From assembly GCA_001830645.1 (NCBI GenBank), contig MIBM01000193.1:1-8119 (forward strand): DNA of 8,119 nucleotides. The letters are read 5' to 3'. Positions within the stretch are counted from its first letter, which is position 1. The number at the start of each line of letters is the position of its first letter. Below, one piece after another: positions 6,843 through 8,119 of this stretch. The stretch is from Spirochaetes bacterium RIFOXYC1_FULL_54_7 (lineage in GTDB: Bacteria > Spirochaetota > Spirochaetia > Treponematales > UBA12059). The notes under the pieces are model-generated. The model worked only from the letters and a program-made list of their open reading frames with translations. It did no database searches and was not told the origin of the DNA. Made by a program: the position numbers and the translations under genes.

Positions 6843-8119
6843 ATGTCTGTACCATCGGTAAAAACCCTCGATATAATCGTCCACCGTTCTCCAGATGGTT
6901 CTGTGTTGCTTATGGATCCCATGCCCCATGCTACCGGAGCAGCTATAGGATTGTGGTTCCCCTTTGGATCTGCCCATGAGTCAGAGGGAGAACGGGGACT
7001 CTCCCATTTCGTTGAACATATGGTATTCAAAGGCGCCGGAGATCTGGATGCAGAGGAACTATCACGGGTAATAGACAGGGTTGGCGGCTATCTGAATGCC
7101 TTCACTGAGCGTGAGACGGTGTGTCTTCACAGCCTGGTACCAGGCAGCAGTGCTTCCCTAGCCGTATCGGTACTCTTGGACATGACTTGTAAGCCAAGGT
7201 TGAAGCAGGTCGATTTCGAGCGGGAAAAAGATGTTCTTGCCAACGAAATAATGGCTGCGGATGATGATCTGGAGGAAGCCGGACAGGACGAATTTTTTGC
7301 CCTGACCTATGCTGATGGTGGTCTTGGCCGCAAGATAGCAGGAACGGTGGAAGAGGTCAGAAGTGCAGATTTCAGCTCTCTGGTCAATTTCCATGCCCGG
7401 AAATTTGCTTCTGGTTCATTGATCATGTCTGCTGCTGGAAATATCGATCCAATTCAATTGTCTGGCTTGTTTAATGCAGCCTTGGCCGGCCGATCCGTCA
7501 GGCTTGAGCCTACGTCAGCCAGTTCAGCCTTCGTTCCGGCCAGAGTTATGATGCGTGCCTCTGGTAGCCAGGTATATGTCTTCACAGGCCTGCCTCTGCC
7601 GGTTGAAATGGATGAGAATTACTTCTGGCGGTTATCAATTGCCAGTTCGGCCTATGGGGAGAGCATGAGTTCACGGCTATTCATGCGTCTTCGTGAACAG
7701 GAAGGCCTGTGCTACAGCATCTCATCAGCATTCAGCCTGTCGCCCTTGGCAGGGTTGTGGGGAGTAAGCTCCTCTACCTCCCCTGCTCAATTCAAGAGAT
7801 TTGCCGAGGCCTATTGCAAGGAATCAAGCGATTTCTTCAGGAACGGTTTGAGTGGAGTGGAAATCAGTGAGGCCAAATCACGTCTTCGTGGACTATTGTC
7901 CCTGGCTGGTGATGATCCGGAATACCGCATGAAACGTCTGGCCAGGCAATTCATGTTTTCCGGACAAGTAGAAACTTTGCCAAAGACACTGTCCAGGCTG
8001 GATGTCCAGGGTGAAATCGCTGACGAGTCTGTCAATGCCATGGTAAAATCATTGATGGATCCTGCAACCGAAAACATCCTTTTATACGGTAAGATCAGTA
8101 AACAGACCGAGCGCGCTGG
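6843..8119 (+). CDS. M16 family zinc metallopeptidase (3' partial)
   Basis: M16 peptidases (pitrilysin, insulinase and mitochondrial processing peptidase family) use an inverted zinc motif to cleave peptides inside a clamshell. The frame runs open to the window end; 425 residues are visible. The HxxEH motif is HFVEH at residues 55-59, and the third ligand is probably Glu135 in VLANEI, 76 positions after H59 as expected for the family. The C-terminal half carries RLREQEGLCYSISS, with R284 and Y291 as the conserved Arg/Tyr pair that completes the active site. The visible length matches the single-unit M16B type (about 400-440 residues), so only a short tail is probably missing. There is no signal peptide or membrane segment, so it is likely cytoplasmic. 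ATG 6843 has AAAGG (6832-6836) six bases upstream. An M16 gene next to pnp is known in other bacteria. Its substrate is not deducible. Confidence 0.93.
   Translation, partial: MSVPSVKTLDIIVHRSPDGSVLLMDPMPHATGAAIGLWFPFGSAHESEGERGLSHFVEHMVFKGAGDLDAEELSRVIDRVGGYLNAFTERETVCLHSLVPGSSASLAVSVLLDMTCKPRLKQVDFEREKDVLANEIMAADDDLEEAGQDEFFALTYADGGLGRKIAGTVEEVRSADFSSLVNFHARKFASGSLIMSAAGNIDPIQLSGLFNAALAGRSVRLEPTSASSAFVPARVMMRASGSQVYVFTGLPLPVEMDENYFWRLSIASSAYGESMSSRLFMRLREQEGLCYSISSAFSLSPLAGLWGVSSSTSPAQFKRFAEAYCKESSDFFRNGLSGVEISEAKSRLRGLLSLAGDDPEYRMKRLARQFMFSGQVETLPKTLSRLDVQGEIADESVNAMVKSLMDPATENILLYGKISKQTERA

Noticed and set aside
6872..6877. TATAAT near the start of the M16 gene as its promoter
   Set aside because: It lies inside the coding region after a well-supported start codon, and the residues upstream of it are needed for the normal M16 N-terminal strand; no -35 was found.
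1..8119. A hidden defence, mobile or CRISPR-type system
   Set aside because: All + strand coding space is filled by housekeeping genes, with no direct-repeat arrays, transposase motifs or attachment-like repeats beyond the IF-2 coding repeats.

Overview
The window carries a compact bacterial translation and RNA-metabolism cluster, all on the + strand: infB (5' end outside the window), rbfA, truB, ribF, rpsO, pnp, and an M16 zinc peptidase whose 3' end lies beyond the window. This order is a widely conserved housekeeping arrangement; rpsO-pnp followed by an M16 peptidase also occurs in Bacillus-type genomes. The moderately GC-rich sequence, the Gly/Pro/Arg-rich repeat extension on IF-2 and the order infB-rbfA-truB-ribF-rpsO-pnp suggest a spirochaete, perhaps Treponema-like. 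That assignment is inference and was not tested by any search.

Layout. Bases 1-2172 encode IF-2: a low-complexity repeat tail (1-240), a basic linker, the IF2_N helical domain, the GTPase domain and the C-terminal beta-barrel and tRNA-binding domains. rbfA starts at a GTG inside the last codons of infB. truB starts at a GTG overlapping the rbfA stop, and ribF most likely starts at a TTG overlapping the truB stop. These four genes therefore form a tightly overlapping, probably translationally coupled block. rpsO follows after 25 bases with a strong Shine-Dalgarno. The 148-base rpsO-pnp gap (4498-4645) holds a strong stem-loop, a perfect TATAAT box and a second hairpin before pnp. After pnp there are two stem-loops, the second a clear intrinsic terminator, and then the M16 peptidase only 15 bases further on.

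Function. IF-2 (initiation), RbfA (30S maturation and cold adaptation), TruB (tRNA pseudouridine-55) and S15 (30S assembly) serve ribosome and tRNA function. PNPase degrades and processes RNA. RibF makes FAD, but its riboflavin-kinase half looks short and degenerate. The M16 peptidase is probably a cytoplasmic peptide-degrading enzyme.

No new multi-gene system is visible. The points most worth checking are the eroded riboflavin kinase domain of RibF, the collagen-like repeats on IF-2, the regulatory layout of the rpsO-pnp gap, and the terminator placed directly in front of the peptidase gene with no room for a promoter after it. There is no gene-free stretch over 300 bases, and I saw no tRNA or rRNA gene, CRISPR array, insertion sequence or transfer signature.
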